64,000 bases of DNA from Chondrilla cf. caribensis. Lineage: Eukaryota; Porifera; Demospongiae; Chondrillida; Chondrillidae. The DNA lies in the NCBI GenBank assembly GCA_964020155.1, contig OZ026562.1, positions 1,856,001 to 1,920,000 of the forward strand, written 5' to 3'. This document shows positions 12,034-46,400 of the stretch, in pieces. The notes under the pieces are model-generated. The model saw nothing but the letters and a program-made list of their open reading frames with translations, was not told the origin of the DNA and did no database searches. The position numbers and the translations under genes were made by a program. Every line of letters begins with the position of its first letter. Positions within the stretch are counted from its first letter, which is position 1.

Positions 12034-15000
12034 TTAATGTGACAGGTGATACAAAGGACTGCGCGACAGTGTAGAATGTCTGGAAGCTGCAGGATTGGGA
12101 TTGGAAGTGGGACTCTCTTGAGGAGGTTGGGAATTGGAACCGAACTGAATATTGTCACTACCTTCAATTACACTCAAATCTCGATCACTCTGTTCGATTC
12201 CATGTTCATTGAGTGAGGAAGTCTCCACATCCTGGGTAGTAACAGCTAACGAATCGTCTTCAATCTCATTCTCAAAAGTGTTGTCATAAGTACCTGGCAG
12301 TGGCCTCTCCTCTCTTTGTCCCCCACCCCCAAGTTCCCTATCCCCGAGTCCCTCATCCCCGAGTCCCTCATCCCTGTGACCCCCATCCCCATGTCCTCCA
12401 TTTTGTAAGATGTGCTCGAGCCACCCCACTGCAGGCATGTGTCTGAAGAAGGTCACAATGTGAATTCCAAAGTCATTTACTCCTTGAAACAACGGCTCCT
12501 CCCAGTCATTTCGATCCTCGTACCTCGGAAGCTCGTAGTGATGAAAGAAGTGTAGCATGGAGTGCTGGAGTGGAGTGGAACAATGAAGATTGGTAGAAAA
12601 CGTTATTCAATTCTTACTTCAACCACCTATGTATATTATAGTACACAGAATTGTGTACTTCAACTATGTATGTATGTAGGTACACATCACATATGTGTAC
12701 ACACTTCAACCACCACACACACACACACACTAACCTGAAGTAGACACCAGTGGACTACAAAGGGCAGCATCCAGAATATTCCATTCATTCTGACATAAAA
12801 CGCATATGGTATGAAATGGTACAGGAAAAAGAACCTATCGGAGAGGAAGCAGAATCAAATGAGATGAACAATTAAACATCATTCATAGGCAATGTATGTA
12901 GACACATACCAATAAATACACATGCTTGCACACACAGTACATACATATGTACTGTAAGTACTAATGTATACATTCATAAATCCATACATATGTACGTACA
13001 TGTATACGTATGTACGTATGCACATGTACATGCACAAGTATACCAACACCCACAACCACCATACCAACCAACCCCCCCCCCCCACCTGTGTTGTGGTAAT
13101 AGTAATTAGTAATGTAATTAGCTGTAATTAAGTAATCATAATTTAATCGGAATTGACATTCCTTTAGCTGGAGTAATGGTAATGGTAGTTGATATCAGTC
13201 CAATTTCTTGTGCAATTGTGCATCAATTACACAATTACACAATTACATTCACTATCTCTTCCCTAAACAACACACACTGCAATTGTAATTTGTAATTGCT
13301 AGTAGCAGTTGTAATGGAAATAATTGATTACATGAAGCAATGATTACAATGGTATTGATGATCGGTTCTTGAAATATCCAAGTAATTGTAATGGTAATTG
13401 ATAACTTATAAGCTGTACGTAATTCCCACAACACTGCCCCCCCACACACTCACACAGGGGACATACTCACATACCTTGGCCAGTACTTCTTTGAAGTGTC
13501 AGAGTTACAGAAAATGGCATAATACTGGTCCGATATCCACACAGTAAACAACATGAACATACAGAATAAGCCACTATCCGTTAGAACCTCACTCATGACC
13601 ACCATTAGACCTAAAACAAACAAAAGTAAACAACGATGAACAACACTTAATCAACACATGTACATATGCTGTATGCTGTACACATACCCTGCTCACCAGC
13701 ACAGGCAACCCAATATACTAGTGCTAGGAATTGGCTATAATTTTTGAATCAATTATCATCACATACACAGGAACCAATGGATTAATCAACTAGTCATTGA
13801 AAGTAATAAAGTTGGCACAACTGGAAACCACTCCCATTTTATTTGATTAATGCAATAATTGTCCCAACATTAGTACATACACTCCCTAACACAGGCAAAC
13901 TGCATATACAATGTACACACTGTACATATGTACATCCACTCACCAACACAGGCAAACTGCATATACAATACACACAGTGTACGCATATCCACTCACCAAC
14001 ACAGGCAAACTGTATATACATGCACACACTGTATGTACGTATATCCACTCACCAACAAAGGTAAACTGTATATACAATACACAAAGTGTATGTACGTACG
14101 TACATCCACTCACCAACACAGGCAAAATGCATATACAATACACATAGTGTACGCATATCCACTCACCAACACAGGCGAATTGCATATACAATACACACAG
14201 TGTATGTACGTACATCCACTCACCAACACAGGCAAACTGCATATACAATACACACAGTGTATGTACGTACGTACATCCACTCACCAACACAGGCATAGGT
14301 CATTGTCAGTAGTGGCATGTGTCCTATGGCTGACATGGCGAAGGGAAGCTCCTCATGCATGGCAACATGACGGAAAACGACTGCTTGAGCCAACAACGGA
14401 GGGTGAACAAGACCAGGCGGACAAAAGAGAAGACAGCAACACAGGTAACGAAAGGTAAACAGAAGAAGATAACTGTGAATGTGTACATACGTATGTTACA
14501 AAGAGACAACAACACGGCGATTATGTATGTATGTGTACAGGATTCCCAAGACTACGTACAAGATCAATGTCATACGTACATATTTTATGTAAACATACGT
14601 ATGTACGTGAGTAGGAAGTATGTGATACAAGGTAACTCACATATCAACTTGAATATTTGATACTGAGACTGTCGGAATAATGCAGATGCTATCATTGTCT
14701 ATGGGGACAAGCAGACATGCTCGAATATGTCATAAATCATATAATACGTATGCAGTAGCAAATAAATGCACGTATCTGTATGTATACAGCGTATGCACAT
14801 ACGTATATACTGTACTGTCAATAATTATTGTACTGTAAGTATGTCATATAGTACAATAATATTATGTATGTATGTATGTATATGTATAGCAAATGATACA
14901 TGCATATACGTACGTGTAATAAACTCTATAGAGCACACACAGCTTGTATGTGGAACTCATTCAAGCAAGTATGTATTCCTACTATTCATTGAGATTTGGG

Positions 15001-15331
15001 CTACTAGGGGAGTTTTGCACCTTTTTGAATATATGTACATTCATGAAGTAATTGTCTCCTGTACCTATGTATGTATTATGTATAGGATTCATGAACTTAT
15101 CATTGACATTGCACGAAGTATACATATTTCTTGAGGGTCAGAATGAGGTGAAGCTGGTAGTACAAATACTGTCGCCTACTGTTAGAACTTACGAAAAACA
15201 GCAGTGGCATTAGAGCCAGTATGTATCGTGTTCGACCAAGCCACATCACCTTCAGGTGGTAGTACTCACCAGTGAGAGCATTGCGCACATAAGCTGTAGA
15301 GAATACATAAGTATGTATGTACTGTACATGG

Positions 15332-15398
<67 letters not shown>

Positions 15399-15922
15399 CG
15401 TGCGTGTGCTCATGTATGATATGTAAAGTACTTGTGCATGTGTGGGCACGCATACGTATGTTCCCCCATGTGGGTGGGTGATGTAGCATGAATTGAGAAA
15501 TTACCAAGATACATAGGAAATGAAGGTTCTTTCACAAGCACCCACACAAGACCACACACCTTTCTGTGAGCTGTTGTCCATGATGTACGTGAAGCTGTTG
15601 ATGAGGGTGGTCTCAAATCCGAGCAGGTAGTAGTGGAGGAACTGCCCAAAGGTACCTCCAAAACAAGTGACATTGTTCAAATCTGAAGGACCCAACATAT
15701 TATGTACAGTGCAAAGTGAACTCACATCACAGCCACCTACAGCACATTCAGTACTAGTGAAATACAGAATAATAGCAAACCTACATAATATGTAGGTATG
15801 CTAGTATGCTAGTATGTATGTACGTACGTACGTAGGTACATTATGTAGAATATGAAGATGAAAAGGAAATTCAGTAATCCTGAAACAAACACACAGCACA
15901 CACCCCACACACAACATAAACT

Positions 15923-15975
<53 letters not shown>

Positions 15976-18023
15976 CACACATACCGTACACCAACACACA
16001 CAATGCAGTGTCCACCCACTCACACCTTGAGATGGACTGACCTACAGTGTACATCTTGTTAGTGATGTTGAACTTGTACCTGTCCACTTTGGACAAACTG
16101 AGGTAGCCAGGTTGTTGAGAGAACTCCATCAACATGTATTCCGGTAAGGCATACAACAATCCTGGAATTGAAAAGCATAATATGTTATGTATTGTAAGTG
16201 TGTACGTATGTGCACATAGAATGTACTGTAGATACGAAGTACAAGCGTGTGTACGTGTGTGTGGGTGCGTGTGTGTGTATTGTCCATCACGTGTGTGCAT
16301 TGTGTACATATGTGTACGTATTTACGTATATACAGTATGCATATTTAGTGGCCATTTCATGTGGCATGTCAAGACAAAGAACAGTTAGATCACCACTAAG
16401 CATCACCCCTGGTTCCTCACTTTACCTGCCATTGTAACCACATTGCTACTGTAATCATTACAATTACTGTGTACAAGTGCAAATATGTACATCTGTGCCC
16501 ACAACACATTATGCTGTAAAAGTACTCCCATCATGAACAGTCCTGTTGTCAAGAGGTCGATCATAGTCTACACTGTACTATTGCTAGAATACAGCATAAG
16601 TATACACACATCACATGTATACTATACATATGTACGTATATACGTACATACAGTATGTATATACACATGTATATACGTATGTATAATATACACATTCGTA
16701 CTTAATGCATAAACTGTACATACGTACGTATGTGTGTGGATACTTAAGTACCGTATTTTACAGGTTATAAGTCCCAACTTTCACGCTTAAAACCAGCACT
16801 ATATACGTACAATGGGTGTGACTTATACACCAGTGAGTCATGTGACAAATTAGGCTATAAATAATAATGAGGCCATTGGCGGGTACAGGAAACTACAAGT
16901 TACCGATAATGTCCAGTTTGAAGTGTTAAAGCTATGAAGCCAAATTTAAGCTTCAGGTAATAGCGTTTGCTGAAAATAAAGGTAATAGGGCAGCAGGTCG
17001 TGTATTTTCAGTCAGTGAAAAAATCGTAAGAGACTGGAGCATACAGAAATCAAAACTCGAAAAATGCCTAATGTTTATAGGGTTATAACTTTCATGACTA
17101 AGAATTAATGGTGCGACTGATAACCCATAAAATATGGTATGTATACACTTACTATTCTGACCAACTTCATCCAACAGATTTGTCTCCACATGTAATGTAG
17201 ATTGGTCACTGTCCTTACTTCTCTTGTTCTTTTCGTTTCGTTTCTCTTCAAACGTCTCCAACACGGAGCCAGCTCCTGTGGATCCACTGTCGTGGGAGTT
17301 CTCTTCTGGTGTTACACACTTGTTGTATGGTGATACCAGCCTCTCTCTATGTGGAATGTCAACTTTATTACACTGTTCGAAACCTTCAACTGGAATAGTA
17401 GAATTAATTCCATAAATAGTTGCCTTTTCTGATACATCTGATTGAGTTGTAACTTGAGCAGTACTGTCAGGAGATATATCTGTGTTGGGAACACCTTCTC
17501 TGCATTCAGCTGTACCAGACTCACCACCGCGAGGCTCCCTCGTACCAGACTCACCACCGCGAGGCTCCCTCGTACCAGACTCACCACCGCGAGGCTCCCT
17601 CGTACCAGACTCACCACCGTGAGACTCCCTCGTACCAGACTCACCACCGTGAGACTCCCTCGTACCAGACTCACCACCGTGAGACTCCCTAACACCAGAT
17701 TCACCACCATGAGGCTCCCTCGTACCGGACTCACCACCATGAGGTTCACCCACATTAAGTACAAAGTATGGTCGCTTGCGAGAAGGGGTGGTCTTCATCT
17801 TCTGTAGCATGGCCCAGGTTTCAGTAGAGTTCCAGAACATCTGAATACTCACAATCTGACTCAGTGGAGGTCCTTCAGGTATGTCCAGTTCCTGAAAACA
17901 GTTTCCGGCTGATTTGAAGAATGCCAGGTGTACATACATCCATACAAACATCATTGTAAGTGCCTACAATATACAGAAAAAGTGTAATAAGAGAAGGTCG
18001 TACACATACGTACATGCATGCAT

Positions 18024-18078
<55 letters not shown>

Positions 18079-18976
18079 GGGGGTGACTTGGAAAACTGTG
18101 GTAACTTGGAATTGAGAGTGTCGAGCACCCTTTACACTGAGTCATTGATATGTGTTCATGTCAGTGGTTCCTTCACAGATAGGAGATTCTATATCAGACA
18201 GCACCTGTCCTTAGATCAACATGAACCATATCATGAGATGTCTATTCCAAGTCACCCAGCCATTCCAAGTGACCCTCGCTACCCTACCAACAACCTGGAG
18301 TTAATACAGTATCACTGTTAGCCTGACAGCCCACTCAGGGATCTACAGGTAACTTCCATGATAGATACAGTGCAAATCAAACTAGAGTGACCTAAGCACA
18401 AGTAATTCTAATGAAACTCGAGACCACAGATGTACATCAAAGTGCAGTACCTGGACCAGCTATAGACTAATCAATATACGTAAGTAACCTCAACCCCTAC
18501 CCTAGCCCTTACCCCTACCCTAGTCCCTACCCCCACCCTAACCCCTACCCCTACCCTAGCCCCTACCCTTGCCTAACCTGTTAGGATTAGGGTTAAGATT
18601 AATTATACATTGAATGATGGCTGGTCCAGGTGCTGGACTTGATCCGATTAGAGTACCTATGATCAAACCGATCGTTATCTTCTCTTCACCACAAGCCTTC
18701 TATATTTCTCGGGTTTATCGTACCCACAATCCTTCTAATGATATGTATGGCACAGTATGTGGGACTATTTCGACCACACGATACTTCAATACCACAGACA
18801 TTCTGTGTTTATAGTATTCATCTAGAATTTGAGGGATGGCTAAAACTCACACTTGCCAAGAGGCAGAATTCTATAGGAGTCCTCAAGTAGCGTGGGATGA
18901 TACGCGAATACAGGTAACATGTTCTCTCGTGAACAGCTCCCAACGTGTGGTTCCTCAAGTGGACAACAGGATCCAT
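12034..18976 (-). CDS. TMEM259: Membralin (ER multi-pass membrane protein)
   Basis: Membralin is a polytopic ER membrane protein linked to ER-associated degradation in mammals. Minus-strand exons in gene order: 18976-18851, 17963-17153, 16161-16042, 15682-15560, 15293-15193, an exon ending at 14285 (its 5' border, near 14375, is unresolved), 13610-13475, 12834-12735, 12564-12034. The ATG at 18976 follows an in-frame TAA directly. Family matches seen: NHTLGAVHE and SRIIPRYLR in exon 1, the first membrane helix after ALTMMFVWMYVHLAFF, LTDSGLFCMFMLFTVWISDQY, the FFFLYHFIPYAFYVR segment, and the hallmark HSMLHFFHHYELP. Exon 2 is unusually long and contains eight perfect 30-bp units coding GESGTREPRG-like decapeptides in the lumenal loop. 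About 30 codons between exons 5 and 6 do not join cleanly, so a small exon may be missed. The C-terminal tail is acidic and low in complexity. Confidence 0.9.
13880..14290 (-). repeat. Tandem array copying the end of membralin exon 6 and its splice donor
   Basis: Units of 53-61 bp abut the true exon end at 14285. Each carries, on the minus strand, GCCTGTGTTG followed by GTGAGT, identical to the last bases and donor of the exon. Donor copies lie at 13938-13943, 13991-13996, 14047-14052, 14108-14113, 14161-14166 and 14218-14223; the authentic donor is 14279-14284. Most units also contain TATATGCAG just before the exon-like bases, which resembles an acceptor. A seventh, diverged unit near 13880 lacks the donor. 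Confidence 0.88.
16751..17137 (+). mobile_element. Pogo/Tigger-like DNA transposon remnant with transposase HTH fragment
   Basis: A 387-bp element flanked by TA duplications (16749-16750, 17138-17139). The left end CCGTATTTTACAGGTTAT pairs with the right end (reverse complement CCATATTTTATGGGTTAT). Plus-strand bases about 16935-17070 still encode a helix-turn-helix-like stretch (FKLQVIAFAENKGNRAA, then VSEKIVRDW) typical of the N-terminus of pogo-type transposases. The rest of the transposase is gone, so this is a non-autonomous relic. It lies antisense in membralin, its right end only about 10 bp from the donor of exon 2. Confidence 0.75.
17511..17755 (-). repeat. In-frame coding minisatellite in membralin exon 2
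   Basis: Eight units at exact 30-bp spacing (TCACCACC starts at 17521, 17551, 17581, 17611, 17641, 17671, 17701 and 17731). Read on the minus strand each encodes a charged Gly/Glu/Arg decapeptide (GESGTREPRG type). The 30-bp period preserves frame, so unit number can vary without breaking the protein. Confidence 0.9.
18492..18598. repeat. Degenerate telomere-like CCCTA tract
   Basis: About 85 bp of CCCTA/CCCCTA units, with some CCCTAA, are followed directly by TTAGGATTAGGGTTAAG in the opposite orientation. It resembles an interstitial, decayed telomeric repeat with a head-to-head junction. It lies in the first membralin intron. Confidence 0.6.
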
Positions 18977-19295
18977 TTATCTGAATAACACTGCGACAGA
19001 ATAGTAAATATGAGTCATGAGGGAATTGTGTACATTTGAGGATACAAATGTTATTATATGTGACAATATTGCTAATTGGACGTATGTATAAGTATGCATA
19101 CAGTGTTGTATTTGGAATATTCTAAAAAACTTTGGCTACTTTTATACGCATTTATATTGATTCTAACCTCCCGGCTTAGAAAGTTCACCGCTATCGAAAA
19201 ATATGGCGCAAGGTGTAAAACTATTCGTGTAACGATTTGCTTTCAAACTGTACACCCATTCTTTGCAAATTTCATTCTAAAACGAGAAAGGAGCT
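18977..19295. promoter_or_regulatory. Likely shared divergent promoter (membralin / uridylyltransferase)
   Basis: Only 319 bp separate the membralin ATG (minus, 18976) and the first plausible ATG of the uridylyltransferase (plus, 19296). Both 5' UTRs and promoters should fit here, so a bidirectional promoter is inferred from geometry alone. I see no clear TATA box or named factor site. Confidence 0.45.
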
Positions 19296-41820
<22,525 letters not shown>

Positions 41821-43406
41821 GTACACTTTTCTCGTTTGTATCTGTATATCCACTATGTGAAGTAAATTAGTATTTCCACCTACGTAAAGTGACCTTTCTA
41901 AAGTAGAACTGTATATTTAATGTACGAGCTAATTCAACCCAGCCAGTTCAAAACAAGCTAAATGTCAGTTAACCATTATCTGCCATTTTATGATGCAAAT
42001 GAGAGTGGTTATATTGTTCCCGTCTACTTGGAATTGACGTCAACTATAATTTGTCTTCCCATGATTGATATATTTCCCAGCCTGACGGCCCTGTTTATAC
42101 CATTTTAAAGTTCTTGAATATGACATGATGTATCCCTTCTCACTCATTCCTATGACTGGGATAGAGGGTATGCATTGAACCTTCATACTGTTGAATCCTT
42201 TCTCACTTTAGGCTGAATTGCCGGAGCCAACATATGACGCTATCTGTGTATTTGGTAACTTACGTACGTGCTGTCAATACTTGGACGTTTGCTCGACTAA
42301 ACATTTTGTCATTGGACAATAATTTAAAACCACAATATGCTAGTTATTTTTGTTGTTGTTTGTTATTACATTTTGTATACTACTGCTGCCATGTTTGTTT
42401 ATTTGTTTACTGTCAACAGGTATCAGCTAACATTCTGTACATGTCATATGTACATACATGATTATAGTTCCATATCACGTATTATGTGTACTAGACACTA
42501 TAGGTAATTTTCTTTCTCGACTTCATAATCATTTTGTTGTACATAGGTATTAGCATTATGATTTTGATAATGACAACAGTGTGTATAGTTTACATTAATA
42601 AAATTAATGTGAGCCCAACAAACTTAAAGAATGTAAATAATTACCTATGATGAAAATAATTATCTTGATTATTAATACATATTACAATTATTGCCCATGC
42701 ATGTGTGGCTAAAAAGGTATATTGCATAATATATGTATATGCAATACATGTAGTGCTGCTGCTGGTTATCAGAGTTTGGGTTCAATTAATAATTGTTGTC
42801 AAAACCTTAGTACATGCACATACTTATATGTATATACATATTATACCACTGTTGCTGTTACTATATACTAAAATACAATAGGATAATAATAATTATACTT
42901 ATCATTCAATTCAATAGTATTATATTATCATTGATATCACCACTTACATCAAATTGAACGGTATGGTATTAAAATGGGGCAAGTGATCCACATCATTATA
43001 AATATTGGGCAACATCAGGTCTGGATATCAATGTTGGAACATAGACAGTGCTTGAGGATGTTTAATTTTAATACTAAATCTAACCCAATGAAAGCCCAAA
43101 ACAGTGGGCACTGTGCAGCAAGCACCCTGCAGACCTTGGAGTAGCTATAGTCTGTTCTTAAGCTTTATAGGAGATGGTCTCAATATATTATACTTATCCA
43201 ATCATGCAAGAAAATATTATATGGAATAATTAATAATAATAATAATTATCAGCATAATACAATTGCATGCTTAGTAAACTATACATAAACTAATTTAATG
43301 TTTCACTGAGTAAATGAGGGTAAATATGCCAGCATGGAAAAAAATGACTGATGGTAATGCCCAAAATAACATGCAATGAAGTACAATTCAGTAATAATGT
43401 TAGTGC
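41821..43406. other. Convergent intergenic region, uridylyltransferase to copy B
   Basis: About 1.6 kb of AT-rich sequence with a putative 3' UTR and poly(A) signal at 42597. No convincing coding sequence, tandem array or terminal inverted repeats are seen. Confidence 0.6.
42597..42602 (+). terminator. Candidate uridylyltransferase poly(A) signal AATAAA
   Basis: AATAAA lies about 777 bp after the stop codon at 41820, in AT-rich sequence. Confidence 0.45.
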
Positions 43407-46400
43407 TCAAACCAACAATGGGATATTGAGATCCGGGTTACTTTCAATATGGCCATTTCTTGGGACTTGTACATTGTATTCAGTTCTGTACAGAGGCAAA
43501 ACTGTGTCATTGCTGTCATTAAGTCTGGAACGTTCATCATCATGGCTATCATCAGTTTGATTGTCATCACTGTTACCATGGTTATTATCATCATCATCAT
43601 TGTTATTATATTCATCAGTTTCCCAACAGTCTGCTAATTGTAATTCTAAACCTGTTTCAGAATTTCGTTGTCTGCTTCCCTTCATGGCTCTACCATCCTT
43701 CCATTTGTTGTACCATCTCTCAGTTTGCTTGATCAGAAATTTTCCAAATGGAGTGTACTCCAGAAGATGGTAAATGAGGATGAGTATGAATTCCGTATAA
43801 GCAACAACAATTGACGAGATTAAAAGAGGTTTAGAGATACTATCCCTTGAATAGATTCTCGACGCAAAAAATACAATGATATTGAAGTGATAGGAGTCAT
43901 TCAGAAAATTTGCAATGTTTCTCTGTATCCGATCAGAAAAGTACTTTTCTTTAATTGACACAGTAACGCACTCTTTGATTCTAATTCCTATGTAGGGTTT
44001 GACAATAATTTGAAATATCAGTATTGCAGTTGACATACACACGGTAATCAAGTTAACCATTTGATCTTGAGATTGTAGAGCAACTTTCAATATCATCATG
44101 AGAGTGAGAATCAAGAGTTGGATTCCTAACCAGAAACCAAATCGGAATCGAAATGCTCCATGAAATGTGTCCAGGAAATTGATGTACCACGGTCCCTTGA
44201 TGAATCTCCTAAGGAGATCTCCGAATGTAGCAGTGAGAGCAGCAGGAAGAATGAAGAGGAGGAACATAATGATGGCAATACATCCAAGTACGATGTGTTG
44301 AGGACTTTGGAAGTAAGTCAGACTCCCATCAAACAACCAAACCACAGTTGTGCTTCCATCTGTACTGTACAGAGTAGCATACTGGAGACTCGTGATAACA
44401 TTGAATGTAATGTAGATATAAGCAATTGTGATGACAGTAGCTAGAACTGGGGTGATGCGAGGTCCTATTTTCCTGTTGATCTTGTGCATGTTGATGCATC
44501 TACACTTTGGAAGACAGCATGCTATACCAACCAGTAGGAGAAGGTAGAGAGGGATAATGTACCTAAATAGCATCTCCCCAAAGCCATTAATTCCTGGACC
44601 ATTGTAAAGGCAAGTCGAAAAGTGAACTAATGGAACTACATCCAAGTTGATAGCCATGATGGTGACATAGTACATGATTCCATTGATGGATCCCACTGTG
44701 ACTGTGAGGTTAAGGGCTCCAATAACGATGATCAGTAGAGGACCAGCTATTAGTAAAACCAGAGGATATAGCAGAGACCAGTTGGTACACTCTACACAGC
44801 TGCCAACCCAAAATCCAGTGCTGTGCCCTTCAGGACACTGTCCACATAGTATACCAGTTCTGCTATGCCTGCATTGTGCGTCATAGTCGTTAATGGGTAC
44901 TTGGGAGATGTGATTGCAGAAAACAGAAGGGCAACGAAAACTCCAGATGAGAGGAATGCTATTTGCACTCCTCCTTCCTAACCATGTTGATGTATTTTCA
45001 GGTGGTTTGATAACAAGGTCATCAAGTGAACATTCAAATCCATGCTCACGGAGCCTTGGATGACACTGACATTCATTCTGTTTTGAATTGAACTCAAAAC
45101 CATCCGGACAATCGGAATTGTTGTATCGACTTGTTCTGATGAAATCAGTAAGGTAGGTTGTGCCAGTTTCCTGTACAAGTGTGTCACGTAGCAACGGTAC
45201 CCTCAACTGTAAATAGTAGTTGTAACGTCTGGTGTCACTGATCATTGGCAGTGGTGGGAGGATTATCTCATTGCACTTGCTCTCCAGAAAATTAGTGGAA
45301 TGTAGATACAATGGTACATAGACATTGGTATCATTAGAGTAAGTACTTTTCTCCAAATCCACATACAACACATTACTGAGGTGGATGTCCATATCTCCCA
45401 GAATGGTAATGTTAACCTTCAGTCTCTGTCCAGGGTAGTACTCCAGTGGTGGATGATTCTTCAAATCACATGTCACTATTTGTCCACTCTCTCCACACTT
45501 GCAGATCTTTCTTGGGATTGACGAAATCTCACTTGAGTTGTAGGCTTGGTCTGTTCTCAAGTTGAATACTTCTCGGAAAACTTTAATGTTTGCACTTTCA
45601 TTGCTGTTTCCAGGGTGTGTGAAGTTGGTTCCAAAGATACATCGATCTATGTTACTGTTGAAAATCATTCCGGCTGTCCCCATCTTCCCATCACCTGCTA
45701 TATTCCCAGTCAATACAACTGACCTCTTCAGGTCATGTGTAGGAGACCTCTTCAACGTTGTTCCATTTTTGTGTACCAGTTGAAAGAAGCATGGACAAGT
45801 GTCAGGAAATGTACGATTCAACACACACATGTTCTGTATGTAGAATCCCCCACCAATGACATATGCTCTGTTATTTGTTACTTCCAATAAGGCGTTTTCT
45901 TCCATCAGTAATTGTGAATCTCCAACCATGTTAATTCCACCTCCATAATAAGTCCCGCAGTTCTGAATTGTATTTCTTTTTTGTAGTTGGACCACAGAAC
46001 GGTACAGTTTCAATCCTCCTTCATAATTGTCTTGTAAGGTGTTATTTTCCATAAGGACTCTCCAATGAGAGTATCTGGTAAGATAGATTACTGCTTGCCA
46101 AAAGCAAGACTGAAGATGGTTGTAGCGTGATTTTGAATTAAATTCATTCGTATGCAACTCGAATATGTAATTTGGAAAGGTTCTATCATAGACAACGCAA
46201 CGCTTGTCAGTTCGCGCTTCCTTAAAATTGTCTCTTAGGGTATTTGATCTCAATTTTATTCTGTACTGACCTTTGGCAGTGTGTACTTGTCTTTGTCTAT
46301 TGCTGATACTTCCTTTGCGTTGAAAAATGATGTAATCTTTACCATAAATGACACTTCTGTAGTAGAGGCCATAGTTGTGCTCGAATGTATTCTTCTGAAT

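Noticed and set aside
12879..13085. Small open frames in microsatellite-rich intron DNA
   Set aside because: Rich in Tyr/Val/Cys from TACGTATG repeats, no conserved motif; typical of dozens of similar chance frames in this window.
44160..44444. Open frames antisense to copies A, B and C (e.g. 44160-44444, 50300-50602)
   Set aside because: Shadows of the conserved membrane-domain coding sequence on the other strand; they recur in all paralogues for that reason.
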